Assembly (NCBI GenBank): GCA_965224275.1
Contig: CBDCYR010000009.1
Span: 124,001-188,000, forward strand
DNA: 64,000 bases
Reading direction: 5' to 3'
From: CAUZWH01 sp965224275
GTDB taxonomy: Bacteria > Pseudomonadota > Alphaproteobacteria > SHVV01
Made by a program: the position numbers and the translations under genes. Numbering within the stretch: the stretch's first letter is position 1; the number at the start of each line of letters is the position of its first letter. This document shows, piece after piece, positions 41,432-50,828 of the stretch. The notes under the pieces were generated by a model. That model was given only the letters and a program-made list of their open reading frames with translations, had not been told where the DNA came from and made no database searches.

Positions 41432-42390
41432 CTCAAGCTAATCCTTGGATCGACGACCGCGTAGAGGATATCCGACAGAAAGGTTCCCGCCAGGGTCAGG
41501 GCCGCGGCAAAGAAATTGATTGTCAGAATCAGCGGGAAATCCCGGGTCAGGATGGCATCGTAGCCAAGCCGTCCGATACCGGGCCACGCGAAGATTTGTT
41601 CGAAAATGACCGAACCGCCGATGAGTCCCGGCAGAAGCAATCCGAACATGGTCACGAAAGGCAGCAGCGCATTTCTAAGCGCGTGTTTGTAGATGACCGT
41701 GTCGCTATCGAGACCCTTCGCCCTTGCCGTGCGCACGTAGTCTTGAGAGATCACCTCCAACATCTGCGAACGGACGTACCGCGACAGGATGGCAATCCCA
41801 GCAAGCGCAGATATGAACGATGGAATGGCGAGGTGCCACAACCTGTCCATGATCTGAAACGCGTAAGGCGCATCTTCCATACCGAAGGTGCGCATGCCGA
41901 TGACTGGCACACCAAGCAAATTTACCGCACCGAGAATGAGAAGATAGGCAAGGAAGAATCCGGGAACCGAAATCAGGGCATAGGCCAGAAAGGTTGTACT
42001 TCGGTCGTAGGTGGACCCTCGCCGAATCGCCGCGTGGATACCGGTCGGAAAGGAAATGGTCCAGACCACGAGCGTGGCACAGAGGAACAGCGGAAGCGAG
42101 TTCAGGAACCTGGTCCAGATCTTCCCCAGGACCGGCTGACTGTCCTTGAACGACTTCAACTCACCGGTGACCAGATCGCGCATCCAGTAGACATATTGCA
42201 GGTGGATCGGCGCATCGAGATGGAACGCCGCCCTGATCTTGGCCACGTCCTCCGCTTTGAGGCGCGGGTTTGACGGATCGACCGCCGTCGGTTCGCCAGG
42301 TGCCAGATGCACGACCGAATGTGCCACGATCGACACGAAAAACAGCAGCACCAGGCGCTGAAGCAGGTTGCGGAAAATGTAGGACCACAT
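41428..42390 (-). CDS. Peptide ABC transporter permease (DppB/OppB-like)
   Basis: 320-residue permease. N-terminal helix followed by HLAPGEPTAVDPSNPR, then helices and the EAA loop VRTARAKGLDSDTVIYKHALRNALLP, ending LAGTFLSDILYAVVDPRISLR as usual for DppB. Begins nine bases after the binding-protein gene. Confidence 0.92.
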   Translation of the reverse strand: MWSYIFRNLLQRLVLLFFVSIVAHSVVHLAPGEPTAVDPSNPRLKAEDVAKIRAAFHLDAPIHLQYVYWMRDLVTGELKSFKDSQPVLGKIWTRFLNSLPLFLCATLVVWTISFPTGIHAAIRRGSTYDRSTTFLAYALISVPGFFLAYLLILGAVNLLGVPVIGMRTFGMEDAPYAFQIMDRLWHLAIPSFISALAGIAILSRYVRSQMLEVISQDYVRTARAKGLDSDTVIYKHALRNALLPFVTMFGLLLPGLIGGSVIFEQIFAWPGIGRLGYDAILTRDFPLILTINFFAAALTLAGTFLSDILYAVVDPRISLR

Positions 42391-42399
42391 GCGCCGACC

Positions 42400-44475
42400 C
42401 TAGAACCTCGGGGCGTGTTCGAGCTTGCGCCACCGGCTCAAAAAGAACAACAAGGGTTCAGCGTTGCGGGCGGCACGCACGGGAGAGAACTTACCGTCTG
42501 AATCGACCATGACGATTTTGCGGTCCAATACAGACATCGCGCGCCCGGTCATCAAGAACGTGTACGGCTGATCCGCTGCGATGACCGCGTGAAGCTGATG
42601 GGCGAGCCTCTCCTGCTCGGCAGGATCGTACTCGCGCCGGATGCGCTCGATCAGGTCGTCGGCCTGCGGGTTGTTGTAGCCAACGAAATTGAGCTGCTTG
42701 GGCCCGGCCTGACTCGAATGCCAGAGCTGGAACTGATCGGGATCAAACCCCAATCTCCAACCCAGGATCACGGCATCGAAGTTCCCGTTGTCTACGAAAT
42801 CGGACAAGAACACGGTCCATTCGAAGACCTGCGTATGGACCCTCACACCGATCTGTCGCCACGCCTGCTGCACGATCGTCATGATCGCTTTACGGACGGT
42901 GTTCCCGTTGTTGGTAATCAAGTTGAATTCCAGGACTTTGCCGCCCTTCTCGAGCCAGCCGTCGTCGTTGCGCGACCAACCCGCTTCCGCAAGCAGTTCG
43001 AGCGCACCCGCCGGATCGTAGGGCAGTGGCTGAATGGCGGGATCATACCACCGGGTGATGATTGGATAGGGTCCGGTGACGCGCTCGCCCTCGTCATAGA
43101 GGACGTGCTTGATGATCTGGTCGACGTCGATCGCCATTCCCAAGGCTCGAGGCACGCGGCGATCTTTGAATAAGGGCCGACGATTGTTATAGCCGATGTA
43201 GCTGTAACCGGGCGTCACGGTCGAAATCCCGCGATAGCGATCGTCCTTCCGGTAACGTGCGATCTGGTGAGGCAAGGGCGAAAAGGCGTCGACCGCACCG
43301 CTGCGGAACTCCACTTCCTGGGTCAGCAGGTCCGGGATGACGCGATAATGAAAACTGCGATAGAACGGTGGGCTGTCCCAATAGTCGTCGTTGCGTTTGA
43401 GATGGATCAGCTCATCGCTCTGCCAGGCGACGAACCTAAAAGCACCAGTCCCGACAGGGGCCCGGTTGAACGGTGACTCGCGCATTCCGGCGACCGCCGC
43501 ATCGTCGTCTGCGGTATCTCGCGCCCTCGGGTCAAGCAGGTGTTGCGGCAGGATACCCATGAGCCAGGCATTGATGGCAGGCGAGAACAAACGCTTGTAA
43601 ACGACTTTGATCGTGTGGCTGTCGATTACTTCGATCCGGTCGATGGGCTCGAAATCGGACGTTCGCGGCGAAAGGTTTTTCGAATCCATAATCGCGTTGA
43701 AAGTAAATACGACATCGTTGGCATCGAACGGCTCACCGTCGTGGAAACGGACGTCGCGGCGCAATTTGAAGGTGATTTCCGGATTGTGGGAGAGCACCGG
43801 AAATCGGGCGAAAAGTGCTGTCCTGATTTGCTCTGTGTCCTTCGGCTCGACCTCGGTCCAGGCGGCGCGGTCGATGTTTTCGCCATAGCCGTTCGGCAGT
43901 ACCGGCGACAACCTCGACAATAGATCCGGGTCCACCTTGCTCAAACGAAGTGCGATCCGTGACGGTCGCTCGATAGCGATTGTTCTTGCCTTTTCCCCCG
44001 ATTTTACGGGCACGAGGTCACCAAGGATGAGCTCTCTGGCGGGCTCTATAGCAATCTCTACTACCGATGATTTCAGGGTCTCGTCCGCAGAACCGGATAT
44101 GTGCGCCTTGAGTCTTCGGACAAGCTCAGGGCCCGTTGCGCTGACACCATCCGCGAACTGCGCCGTGTCGTCGATCAGTAGATATGCGGTTTCGGAGATC
44201 CTCCAAGACTCGGCCAGGCGCCCTTCGAGGTGGCCGTTCTCGTCGAGTCGCAGCAAGCCATCGAATACAAGGTCTACGATACGGCTGCTGGCCGTATCCG
44301 CATTCAGAATAGGATTGAGAATCTGGGCGTCGCCGATCGAACCCAAGATAAATTTCGAAAGCCGCGACGGCCCAGCCACCGTTTGGTTGTCATAGCCCGG
44401 CACCCAGAAATAGGCTTGCAATAGGGCAAGAAGCACCAGTAACGGAGCCGCCAACAAAATAGTCTTCGGCTTCAT
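42400..44475 (-). CDS. Extracellular peptide-binding protein (SBP_bac_5), nested transporter
   Basis: 691 residues, long for the family. The N-terminal hydrophobic stretch (TILLAAPLLVLLALLQAYFWVPG) lacks a clear cleavage site and may be a membrane anchor. Family blocks: FDGLLRLDENGHLEGRLAESW, LRRDVRFHDGEPFDANDVVFTF, VGTGAFRFVAW, AMAIDVDQIIKHVLY-type segment (LGMAIDVDQII). It starts 12 bases after the yejA stop, so two binding proteins are in a row. Confidence 0.9.
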   Translation of the reverse strand: MKPKTILLAAPLLVLLALLQAYFWVPGYDNQTVAGPSRLSKFILGSIGDAQILNPILNADTASSRIVDLVFDGLLRLDENGHLEGRLAESWRISETAYLLIDDTAQFADGVSATGPELVRRLKAHISGSADETLKSSVVEIAIEPARELILGDLVPVKSGEKARTIAIERPSRIALRLSKVDPDLLSRLSPVLPNGYGENIDRAAWTEVEPKDTEQIRTALFARFPVLSHNPEITFKLRRDVRFHDGEPFDANDVVFTFNAIMDSKNLSPRTSDFEPIDRIEVIDSHTIKVVYKRLFSPAINAWLMGILPQHLLDPRARDTADDDAAVAGMRESPFNRAPVGTGAFRFVAWQSDELIHLKRNDDYWDSPPFYRSFHYRVIPDLLTQEVEFRSGAVDAFSPLPHQIARYRKDDRYRGISTVTPGYSYIGYNNRRPLFKDRRVPRALGMAIDVDQIIKHVLYDEGERVTGPYPIITRWYDPAIQPLPYDPAGALELLAEAGWSRNDDGWLEKGGKVLEFNLITNNGNTVRKAIMTIVQQAWRQIGVRVHTQVFEWTVFLSDFVDNGNFDAVILGWRLGFDPDQFQLWHSSQAGPKQLNFVGYNNPQADDLIERIRREYDPAEQERLAHQLHAVIAADQPYTFLMTGRAMSVLDRKIVMVDSDGKFSPVRAARNAEPLLFFLSRWRKLEHAPRF

Positions 44476-44487
44476 ATGCGGCCGCGA

Positions 44488-46353
44488 TCAGTTCGATTTC
44501 TTCAACGACGACACACCGGCTTTGAGCGCTTTGGCTTTCGTTGAGTCGATCCACCAGGTGTCGAAGCCAAACCCGTATTTGGGAGCGATTTTGGGTCGGC
44601 TGAACTTGTTCCAATACGCGACTCGGAAGCTTTGGCTGTGATATTGCGGGATCACGTAGTGACCCCATAGAAGCACACGATCGAGGGCCCGGGTTCGCGC
44701 GATCAGACTTTCACGGGTTGGCGCGTTGATTACGAGAGAAATCAGTTCGTCGACGACCGGATCGCGGATACCAATGATGTTGCGGCTGCCGTCGACGTCA
44801 GCCTTCGAAGAATGCCAGAAATCTATCTGTTCATTACCCGGCGATAGCGACTGGCCGAACGACGAAACCACGATATCGAAGTCGAAACTGTCGGTGCGGT
44901 TCTGATATTGAGCGGTATCGACTACGCGAATACGCGCTTTGATGCCGAGCCGAGCCATGTTTTTGACTATCGGTCCAACAATGCGCTCGAAGGTCGGCTG
45001 CACGATCAGGAACTCGACTTCCATCTCCTGGTTGGTATTAGGGTCGATGAGCTTGCGGTCTTTGACGCGAAAGCCAGCGGATTCGAGAAGTTTCTTGGCT
45101 TGGCGTAGGTTGCGGCGGATCTTGCCCGAGCCGTCAGTCTTCGGCGGTTCAAAAGTCTGGGTAAAGACTTCATCAGGCACCCTACCGCGATAACGTTCGA
45201 GGATCTTGAGCTCCTCGCCACTCGGCAGTCCGCTCGATGCTAGCTCCGAATTGCTGAAGAAGCTCTTCGTGCGCGCGTACTGGCCGTAAAACAGGTTGAT
45301 GTTCGACCACTCGAAATCAAACGCGAGGGAAAAGGCCTGGCGGACCCGGCGGTCAGAAAACATCGGGCGACGCGTGTTGAATACGAAGGCCTGCATTCCC
45401 GTGGGAATCTCGTGGCGGATTTCCTCGGTGACCACCAGACTGCTGCGTGCGGCAGGGAAATCGTAACCAGTTGCCCAGGCTTTCGCGACGTTCTCCAGAC
45501 GAAAGTCGTACTCGCCCGCCTTGAACGCTTCGAGCGCGACGGTTTGATCGAGATAATAGTCGATGCGGATACGATCGAAATTATGGCGACCGCGGTGGAC
45601 CGGGAGGTCTTTGCCCCAATAATCCGGAACCCGTTCGTAGGTGATCGAGCGACCGGAATCGAGTTTGAGTACACGGTAGGGGCCGCTGCCGAGCGGCGGC
45701 TCAAGGGTCGTTTTCTCGAAATCGTGAGTCTCGTAATAGTGCTTGGGTAGCACGGTGAGTTGACCGAGAATTCCGGGTAGTTCGCGATTGTTGGGATCGT
45801 TGACCGTGAACTTCACCTGGCGCGGTCCGAGCGCTTCGACCTTGGTCACCGCGCTCCAATACGCGCGATAGAAGGGGTGGCCGCGTTTGGTCAGCGCTTC
45901 GAAGCTGAACACCACATCTGCCGAGGTGATCGGCATGCCGTCGTGCCAGCGTGCTTCAGGCCGCAGGTTGAACACCATGCTGCGGTTGTCGTCGGCGATT
46001 TCTAGCGATTCAGCGATCGCGCCGTAGCCGGCGAACGCCTCATCGAGCGAACTTTCCGTCAGTGATTCGTAGATCAGGCCGATACCGTTCGCCGGCTGCC
46101 CCTTCAGAATAAATGGATTGAGGCTGTCGAAAGTCCCGATAGCGTATTGGCGCACAAAGCCGCCCTTGGGCGCGGATGGATTTACGTAGTCGAAATGCTT
46201 GAAATCGGGTGCGTATTTGAGGTCGCCGAGTAGCGCAAAACCGTGCAGGCGCTCCGCCGCAAAGACGACCCCTGTCGCCAAGGCGGTCAGAGCCAACGCA
46301 CCAGCAAGCGAGAGGCTTGCTCGCAACCATGTCGTTATCCAGATCTTGCGCAT
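44488..46353 (-). CDS. yejA: Microcin C/peptide-binding protein YejA
   Basis: 621 residues with a signal peptide (MRKIWITTWLRASLSLAGAL...VVFAAE). The YejA-type mature start is LHGFALLGDLKYAPDFKHFDYVNPSAPKGG, and the WHDGMPITSADVVFSFEAL and RQAFSLAFDFEWSNINLFYGQY blocks agree. ATG 46353 has a GGAGG SD. It is the binding protein expected for yejBEF, but the five-gene transporter separates them. Confidence 0.93.
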   Translation of the reverse strand: MRKIWITTWLRASLSLAGALALTALATGVVFAAERLHGFALLGDLKYAPDFKHFDYVNPSAPKGGFVRQYAIGTFDSLNPFILKGQPANGIGLIYESLTESSLDEAFAGYGAIAESLEIADDNRSMVFNLRPEARWHDGMPITSADVVFSFEALTKRGHPFYRAYWSAVTKVEALGPRQVKFTVNDPNNRELPGILGQLTVLPKHYYETHDFEKTTLEPPLGSGPYRVLKLDSGRSITYERVPDYWGKDLPVHRGRHNFDRIRIDYYLDQTVALEAFKAGEYDFRLENVAKAWATGYDFPAARSSLVVTEEIRHEIPTGMQAFVFNTRRPMFSDRRVRQAFSLAFDFEWSNINLFYGQYARTKSFFSNSELASSGLPSGEELKILERYRGRVPDEVFTQTFEPPKTDGSGKIRRNLRQAKKLLESAGFRVKDRKLIDPNTNQEMEVEFLIVQPTFERIVGPIVKNMARLGIKARIRVVDTAQYQNRTDSFDFDIVVSSFGQSLSPGNEQIDFWHSSKADVDGSRNIIGIRDPVVDELISLVINAPTRESLIARTRALDRVLLWGHYVIPQYHSQSFRVAYWNKFSRPKIAPKYGFGFDTWWIDSTKAKALKAGVSSLKKSN

Positions 46354-46440
46354 AGCTTTCCTCCGTCGATCTCGCTCGCTGCGCGGACCCTCCTGATTAT
46401 TGGTGGGTCGGCAGGTATCGACAACCCGTGTTGGATGCAC

Positions 46441-47229
46441 CTATTCGTGAAGAGCGGCAAGCGCCCGCTCGTGAAGCGTGCGATCGCCCGCGGCCAGCAC
46501 GCATCCGGCACTGTTGAGGTCGAGCGGCTGACCGTGCCAGTCCGTCATGATCCCACCAGCACCCTCGACAACCGGCACCAGCGCGGCGATGTCATGATTG
46601 TGCATCGAGCACTCGCTCACGAGATCGACAAACCCGGTCGCCAGCAAGGCGAACGCGTAGCAGTCAGCGCTGTACTGGGTCATACGCACCTTTGCCTCGA
46701 GGTGTTTGAAGGCGGTAAGCTGAGAATCGCCATACCATTCGTGTCCGGTGGTAAAGAGCACCGCCTCGGCAAGATCCGGGCACGGCCGTACTGTCACCGG
46801 TTGGTCGCCGAGCAGGGTCGAGCGGCCGTGACAACCGAGCCATCGCTCTCCTGATATCGGCTGATCGATCACCCCGAGCACCGGTGTTTTCCGATGGCAC
46901 AGCGCGATCAACGTGCCAAATAGCGGTTTGCCGGTGATAAACGAGCGCGTGCCGTCGATCGGATCGAGCACCCACACGAACTCTGCGTCGACGCGAACAT
47001 CGTCGAGTTCTTCGCCGATGATGCCATGGTCGGGGTAGCTGTTCTCGATCAACGCCCGCAGCGCCGCCTCGGCTTCGCGATCGGCGATGGTTACCGGGCT
47101 GTGATCGGATTTGGTGTCGACCGGGATGGGTTGGCGGTAGTAGCGCCGGATCACGTCGCCCGAGGCATCCGCGAGTCGCCGGGCAAATCCGGCCAACGAA
47201 TCCAGCAGCGCCGGATCAAGATCCGGCAT
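46441..47229 (-). CDS. hisN: Histidinol-phosphatase, inositol-monophosphatase type
   Basis: 262 residues of the IMPase fold. Metal and substrate motifs: GIIGEELDDV (Glu), VWVLDPIDGTRSF (DPxDGT) and CSMHNHDIAALVPVVEGAGG, where the usual WD is replaced by HD. HisN of this type dephosphorylates histidinol phosphate in alphaproteobacteria and actinobacteria. A general IMPase-like role is possible. Lies 87 bases upstream of yejA on the same strand. Confidence 0.85.
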   Translation of the reverse strand: MPDLDPALLDSLAGFARRLADASGDVIRRYYRQPIPVDTKSDHSPVTIADREAEAALRALIENSYPDHGIIGEELDDVRVDAEFVWVLDPIDGTRSFITGKPLFGTLIALCHRKTPVLGVIDQPISGERWLGCHGRSTLLGDQPVTVRPCPDLAEAVLFTTGHEWYGDSQLTAFKHLEAKVRMTQYSADCYAFALLATGFVDLVSECSMHNHDIAALVPVVEGAGGIMTDWHGQPLDLNSAGCVLAAGDRTLHERALAALHE

Positions 47230-47269
47230 CTCAAGAACCGATTTCAGCGGGCCGCGACGGGACGGCGAA

Positions 47270-47800
47270 TTATTGGGGTAGTGGCAGCGGCGAGGCGCTG
47301 AGGCTGCGCAAATAAAAGATCAGATTGGCACGTTGTTCGGCCTTTCTGAGGCCCTTGAAGGTCATTTTCGTGCCCTTAACCGCTTTCTTGGGGCTGGTCA
47401 GGAACGCATCAAGCCGGGCGTAGTCCCAGGCACCGCCAAATTTTTTCAGGGCGCCGGAATAGCCAAATCCGGCAACCGAAGCGACGTTACGGCCCAACAC
47501 GCCCCAAAGATTGGGGCCGACCTTCTTTTTGCCACCCTGATCGAAGGTGTGGCACGACTTGCATTTCTTGGCGACTTTGACGCCGGATTTGACATCGCCC
47601 GACGCCAGCAAGACGGGTAATGGCGGAACCTCTTTGGCTACGGTCGCAGCGCCGCTGCTGCCGTCGACAGCGACGGCCATTGCCGTCTCTACTGGGATGT
47701 GCGGATGGAAAACCTCATTGGCAAGAATATGCAGCACGACGATGAAAAGAACGGTGGCCAATAGGGCGCCAGCGATCTTATTGATGAATAAGGTGTCCAT
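47270..47800 (-). CDS. Membrane-anchored c-type cytochrome (CycM-like)
   Basis: 176 residues. Residues about 8-30 form an uncleaved hydrophobic anchor (IAGALLATVLFIVVLHILAN), followed by a linker and a class I cytochrome c domain. Haem attaches at CKSCH; the Met ligand is probably in GTKMTFKG. Such cytochromes carry electrons from complex III to the terminal oxidase. ATG 47800 chosen. Divergent from kdsB, as in many relatives. Confidence 0.9.
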   Translation of the reverse strand: MDTLFINKIAGALLATVLFIVVLHILANEVFHPHIPVETAMAVAVDGSSGAATVAKEVPPLPVLLASGDVKSGVKVAKKCKSCHTFDQGGKKKVGPNLWGVLGRNVASVAGFGYSGALKKFGGAWDYARLDAFLTSPKKAVKGTKMTFKGLRKAEQRANLIFYLRSLSASPLPLPQ

Positions 47801-47920
47801 TGGGTTTTCCCGATGATCGATTGGCCGGAGATTAACGGCTTCCGCGCTGTACACGCAACCCGTATAAAGGTTTTTCACCCGCCTCCGACCCGCTCAAGCG
47901 GTCCCAGGCTGCGCTATCGG

Positions 47921-48694
47921 ATGAGCTCACCCCACGCCCCTGCGATTGTCATTCCCGCGCGGATGACCTCAACCCGGCTTCCGGGCAAGCCGCTCGCCGA
48001 CATTGCCGGTGAGCCCATGATCGTGCACGTCTGGCGGCGCGCGTGCGAAGCCGATATCGGACGGGTGATCGTCGCGTGTTCAGAATCTGAGGTCGCCGAC
48101 GCCGTACGCGACCATGGCGGTGAGGCCGTGATGACGCGGCCAGATCACCAGAGCGGCTCGGACCGTATCTTCGAGGCAATGAGCCGCATAGACAGCGACC
48201 AGCAAATCGACGCGGTGATCAATCTTCAGGGCGATCTGCCCCTAATCGATGCCATTGCGATTCGTGCGTCACTTGCTCCGCTGGCGGATGTCGATGTCGA
48301 TATCGCGACCCTGATTGCCGAAATCGTGGAGACCGGGGAGCGCGACGACCCTAATGTGGTCAAGGCAATCGTGTCGTTCGATCCGGCAGCCGACGGTGAT
48401 CGGGCACGGACTGGCCGCGCACTCTACTTTACGCGGGCCACCGCACCGTCGGGCGAAGGTCCGCTCTACCACCACATTGGCCTCTATGCCTTTCGCCGAA
48501 CTGCGCTCGAACGCTTCGTCGAACTGCCGCCGTCGACCCTGGAGCAGCGGGAGCGACTCGAACAGTTGCGCGCGCTCGAAGCCGGCATGCGGATCGATGC
48601 GGTGCTCGTTGACAGCGTTCCGGTCGGTGTCGATACTCCGGCCGACCTTGCGCGGGTGCGGCAGCTATTCGCCGCAAAGCAAGGCGATACCTAG
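47921..48694 (+). CDS. kdsB: 3-deoxy-manno-octulosonate cytidylyltransferase (CMP-Kdo synthetase)
   Basis: Activates Kdo with CTP for lipid A assembly. 257 residues from ATG 47921. Nucleotide-binding motif IPARMTSTRLPGKPL, then EAVMTRPDHQSGSDRI, NLQGDLPLID (metal-binding QGD) and YHHIGLYAFRRTALERF. Completes the Kdo genes seen with kdsD at the other end of the window. Confidence 0.95.
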   Translation: MSSPHAPAIVIPARMTSTRLPGKPLADIAGEPMIVHVWRRACEADIGRVIVACSESEVADAVRDHGGEAVMTRPDHQSGSDRIFEAMSRIDSDQQIDAVINLQGDLPLIDAIAIRASLAPLADVDVDIATLIAEIVETGERDDPNVVKAIVSFDPAADGDRARTGRALYFTRATAPSGEGPLYHHIGLYAFRRTALERFVELPPSTLEQRERLEQLRALEAGMRIDAVLVDSVPVGVDTPADLARVRQLFAAKQGDT

Positions 48695-48706
48695 GATTCT
48701 TTCGCG

Positions 48707-49588
48707 ATGAGCAGGCCGGAAACCGCCGTCAATGCCGACCCCGAGCGGACGGTCGCCTTCCAGGGACTGCCGGGCGCTTACTCCCATTTGGCGTGCCGCG
48801 AAGCGATGCCCGATATGGTGCCGTTGCCGTGCGCGGCCTTCGACGATGCCTTCGCCGCAGTCAGCGACGGCAGCGCGCGTTACGGTATGATCCCAATCGA
48901 AAACTCAGTCGCGGGCCGAGTCGCCGATATTCACCATCTGCTGCCCGATTCCAGTCTCTACATCGTCGGTGAGCACTTTCAACGCGTGCAGCATCAATTG
49001 CTGGGGATCGAAGGCGCACCGATCGACGGGATCGCACACGTTCACAGCCACATTCACGCGCTATCGCAATGCCGTGCGTTTCTGCGCCGTCATGCCTTGA
49101 ACCCCACCGTTCATGCCGACACCGCAGGAGCCGCGGCAGAGGTCGCCAAACGCGGCGATCCCAGCCAAGCCGCGATCGCATCGGCGCTCGCGGCCGAGAC
49201 CTATGGGTTGGAAATTCTAAAAGCCGATATCGAAGACGCTGAGCACAACACGACCCGATTTGTCGTGTTATCGAAGCGCCAGGAGCGGCCCGAGGTCGGC
49301 ACCGTACCGTGCATGACGAGTATGGTGTTCCGGGTTCGCAACGTGCCGGCGGCGCTCTACAAATCGATGGGCGGATTTGCCACCAATGGCGTCAATATGG
49401 TGAAACTGGAGAGCTATCAGCTCGGCGGCAGCTTCGCGGCGACCCAGTTCTACGCCGATGTCGAAGGCCATCCTGACGATCCCGCGGTCGCCCGCGCGCT
49501 CGACGAATTGCAGTATTTTTCCAGCCACGTGAAGATATTGGGCGTCTACCCGGCCCATCCGGCGCGCGCGGAGACGCTTGGGGGCTAA
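48707..49588 (+). CDS. pheA: Prephenate dehydratase
   Basis: Monofunctional prephenate dehydratase of 293 residues for phenylalanine synthesis. The PDT domain has VAFQGLPGAYSHLA, PIENSVAGRV and the catalytic Thr in HNTTRFVVLSK. The ACT domain at the C-terminus (SMVFRVRNVPAALYKSMGGFATNGVNMVKLES split here) is the Phe feedback site. Starts 12 bases after kdsB. Confidence 0.95.
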   Translation: MSRPETAVNADPERTVAFQGLPGAYSHLACREAMPDMVPLPCAAFDDAFAAVSDGSARYGMIPIENSVAGRVADIHHLLPDSSLYIVGEHFQRVQHQLLGIEGAPIDGIAHVHSHIHALSQCRAFLRRHALNPTVHADTAGAAAEVAKRGDPSQAAIASALAAETYGLEILKADIEDAEHNTTRFVVLSKRQERPEVGTVPCMTSMVFRVRNVPAALYKSMGGFATNGVNMVKLESYQLGGSFAATQFYADVEGHPDDPAVARALDELQYFSSHVKILGVYPAHPARAETLGG

Positions 49589-49603
49589 CGCTTTCCGGCG
49601 CCG

Positions 49604-50524
49604 CTAAGCTTCGTCGTCGACCCACCATCGGATCAATTGGTGGGCGATCGCCAGGGATGGTGGGATTTTTAGGCCGGTTTCCGGATCACCGCCGTTTAGC
49701 GCGTTGACCACCTGGGCGCGGTTGAACCAGTTGGCATCCTCGATCTCGACCGGATCGCGCTCGATCTGTTCACTCTTGCCTTCGCCGATGCAGCCGATCA
49801 TGAGCGAGGCCGGAAACGGCCATGGCTGGGAGGAGTGGTAGCGCACATCGCCGACCGCGATCCCGCACTCCTCGAGCACCTCACGGCGCACCGCCTCTTC
49901 AATCGATTCGCCGGGTTCCATGAAGCCGGCCAGGCACGAGTAGAGGTCGGTCGGGAAGCGGGCCGATCGTCCCAGCAGGCAAACGCCGGGCCGTCGTATC
50001 AGGGTTATCACCACCGGGTCGGTGCGCGGAAAGTGTTGCGCCGCGCATGCCGGTGCCGTGCAATTGCGCTGGTAGCCACCCTCTAACGCGATCGTCGGTG
50101 CACCGCAAACCGCGCAGTGGGTATGACGATTGTGCCAGTCGATCAGCGCCCGCGCCTGGGCAATGATGCCGGCCTCAGCCAGTGGTACCAACGAGCCCAA
50201 GGCGCGAACCTCGCCAAACCGGCCGAGTTCTGTGAACGGCGGAGCGTCGTCGTCGGATGCGTGCGAGACGTCGATCGCAAACCGCGCCGCGTCGCCGTCA
50301 AGACCGAGGAAAACGCATTTGTTGTCCGCGCCGAGGAAGGGGCTCGCGACGGTGGCGGGCTGCCAAGCTATTTGCGGCGCAGCCGCGTCGGTGACCAGAG
50401 CATTGAGCTTCCACAACAGCAGAAAACGAGTGCCGGGCTCCTGCAGCCGGTCGCCCAGCCAAGCTTGGTCACGACGCAGATTGGCGGCGCGATCGAGCGG
50501 ATTGCCGGCAAAGACATTGATCAT
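49604..50524 (-). CDS. nudC: NAD(+) diphosphatase NudC (Nudix)
   Basis: 306 residues. Zinc ribbon CAVCGAPTIALEGGYQRNC...C lies before the Nudix domain, whose box is GFMEPGESIEEAVRREVLEECGI. NudC cleaves NADH and NAD and removes NAD caps from RNA. The SQPWPFPASLM motif that defines NADH pyrophosphatases (SQPWPFPxS) is present. Converges with pheA. Confidence 0.95.
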   Translation of the reverse strand: MINVFAGNPLDRAANLRRDQAWLGDRLQEPGTRFLLLWKLNALVTDAAAPQIAWQPATVASPFLGADNKCVFLGLDGDAARFAIDVSHASDDDAPPFTELGRFGEVRALGSLVPLAEAGIIAQARALIDWHNRHTHCAVCGAPTIALEGGYQRNCTAPACAAQHFPRTDPVVITLIRRPGVCLLGRSARFPTDLYSCLAGFMEPGESIEEAVRREVLEECGIAVGDVRYHSSQPWPFPASLMIGCIGEGKSEQIERDPVEIEDANWFNRAQVVNALNGGDPETGLKIPPSLAIAHQLIRWWVDDEA

Positions 50525-50633
50525 GGAGTGTGAGGTATCAGGGATGGGGAAACAGATAAAGGGACCGATAACAAATTTGGGAAAATTGACGGATCACTCG
50601 CTCTGAATCCTGATTTCCGCTCGACGAGCCTGA

Positions 50634-50639
50634 TATAGT
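50634..50639 (+). promoter_or_regulatory. -10 box for the SRP RNA
   Basis: TATAGT six bases before the predicted RNA start. The matching -35 would be TGATTT at 50611-50616 (17-base spacer), which is weak. Confidence 0.4.
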
Positions 50640-50644
50640 GCGGT

Positions 50645-50740
50645 GGGGGCTGGCGGTGGACGGAACGCTCGCCAACCCGGTCAGGTCCGGAAGGAAGCAG
50701 CCGTAACGAGTTTGTCTCCGGGTCGCCTCACCAGTCCCCA
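50645..50740 (+). ncRNA. ffs: Signal recognition particle RNA, small bacterial (4.5S) type
   Basis: The core GGTCAGGTCCGGAAGGAAGC with the GGAA tetraloop and AGCAGCC asymmetric loop is diagnostic. GGGGGCTGG at the 5' end pairs with CCAGTCCCC at the 3' end. About 96 nt. Located just upstream of dnaX, the usual place in alphaproteobacteria. Ends are estimated from pairing. Confidence 0.95.
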
Positions 50741-50828
50741 CTGATTTGGTCGCTGCCCCTGGTTAGCTGCGCTTGATCCAGCTACCTTTTGGGCAATCCG
50801 TCAGAGTTCGGGAGTTCCGCGCGTCGCG

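Noticed and set aside
41404..42273. A 289-codon plus-strand frame opposite the DppB-like permease
   Set aside because: Low-complexity, very polar translation and no family match, fully antisense to a real gene.
42400..44475. The 691-residue binding protein considered as a fusion of two proteins
   Set aside because: SBP_bac_5 blocks are in normal order throughout; the extra length is spread over loops.
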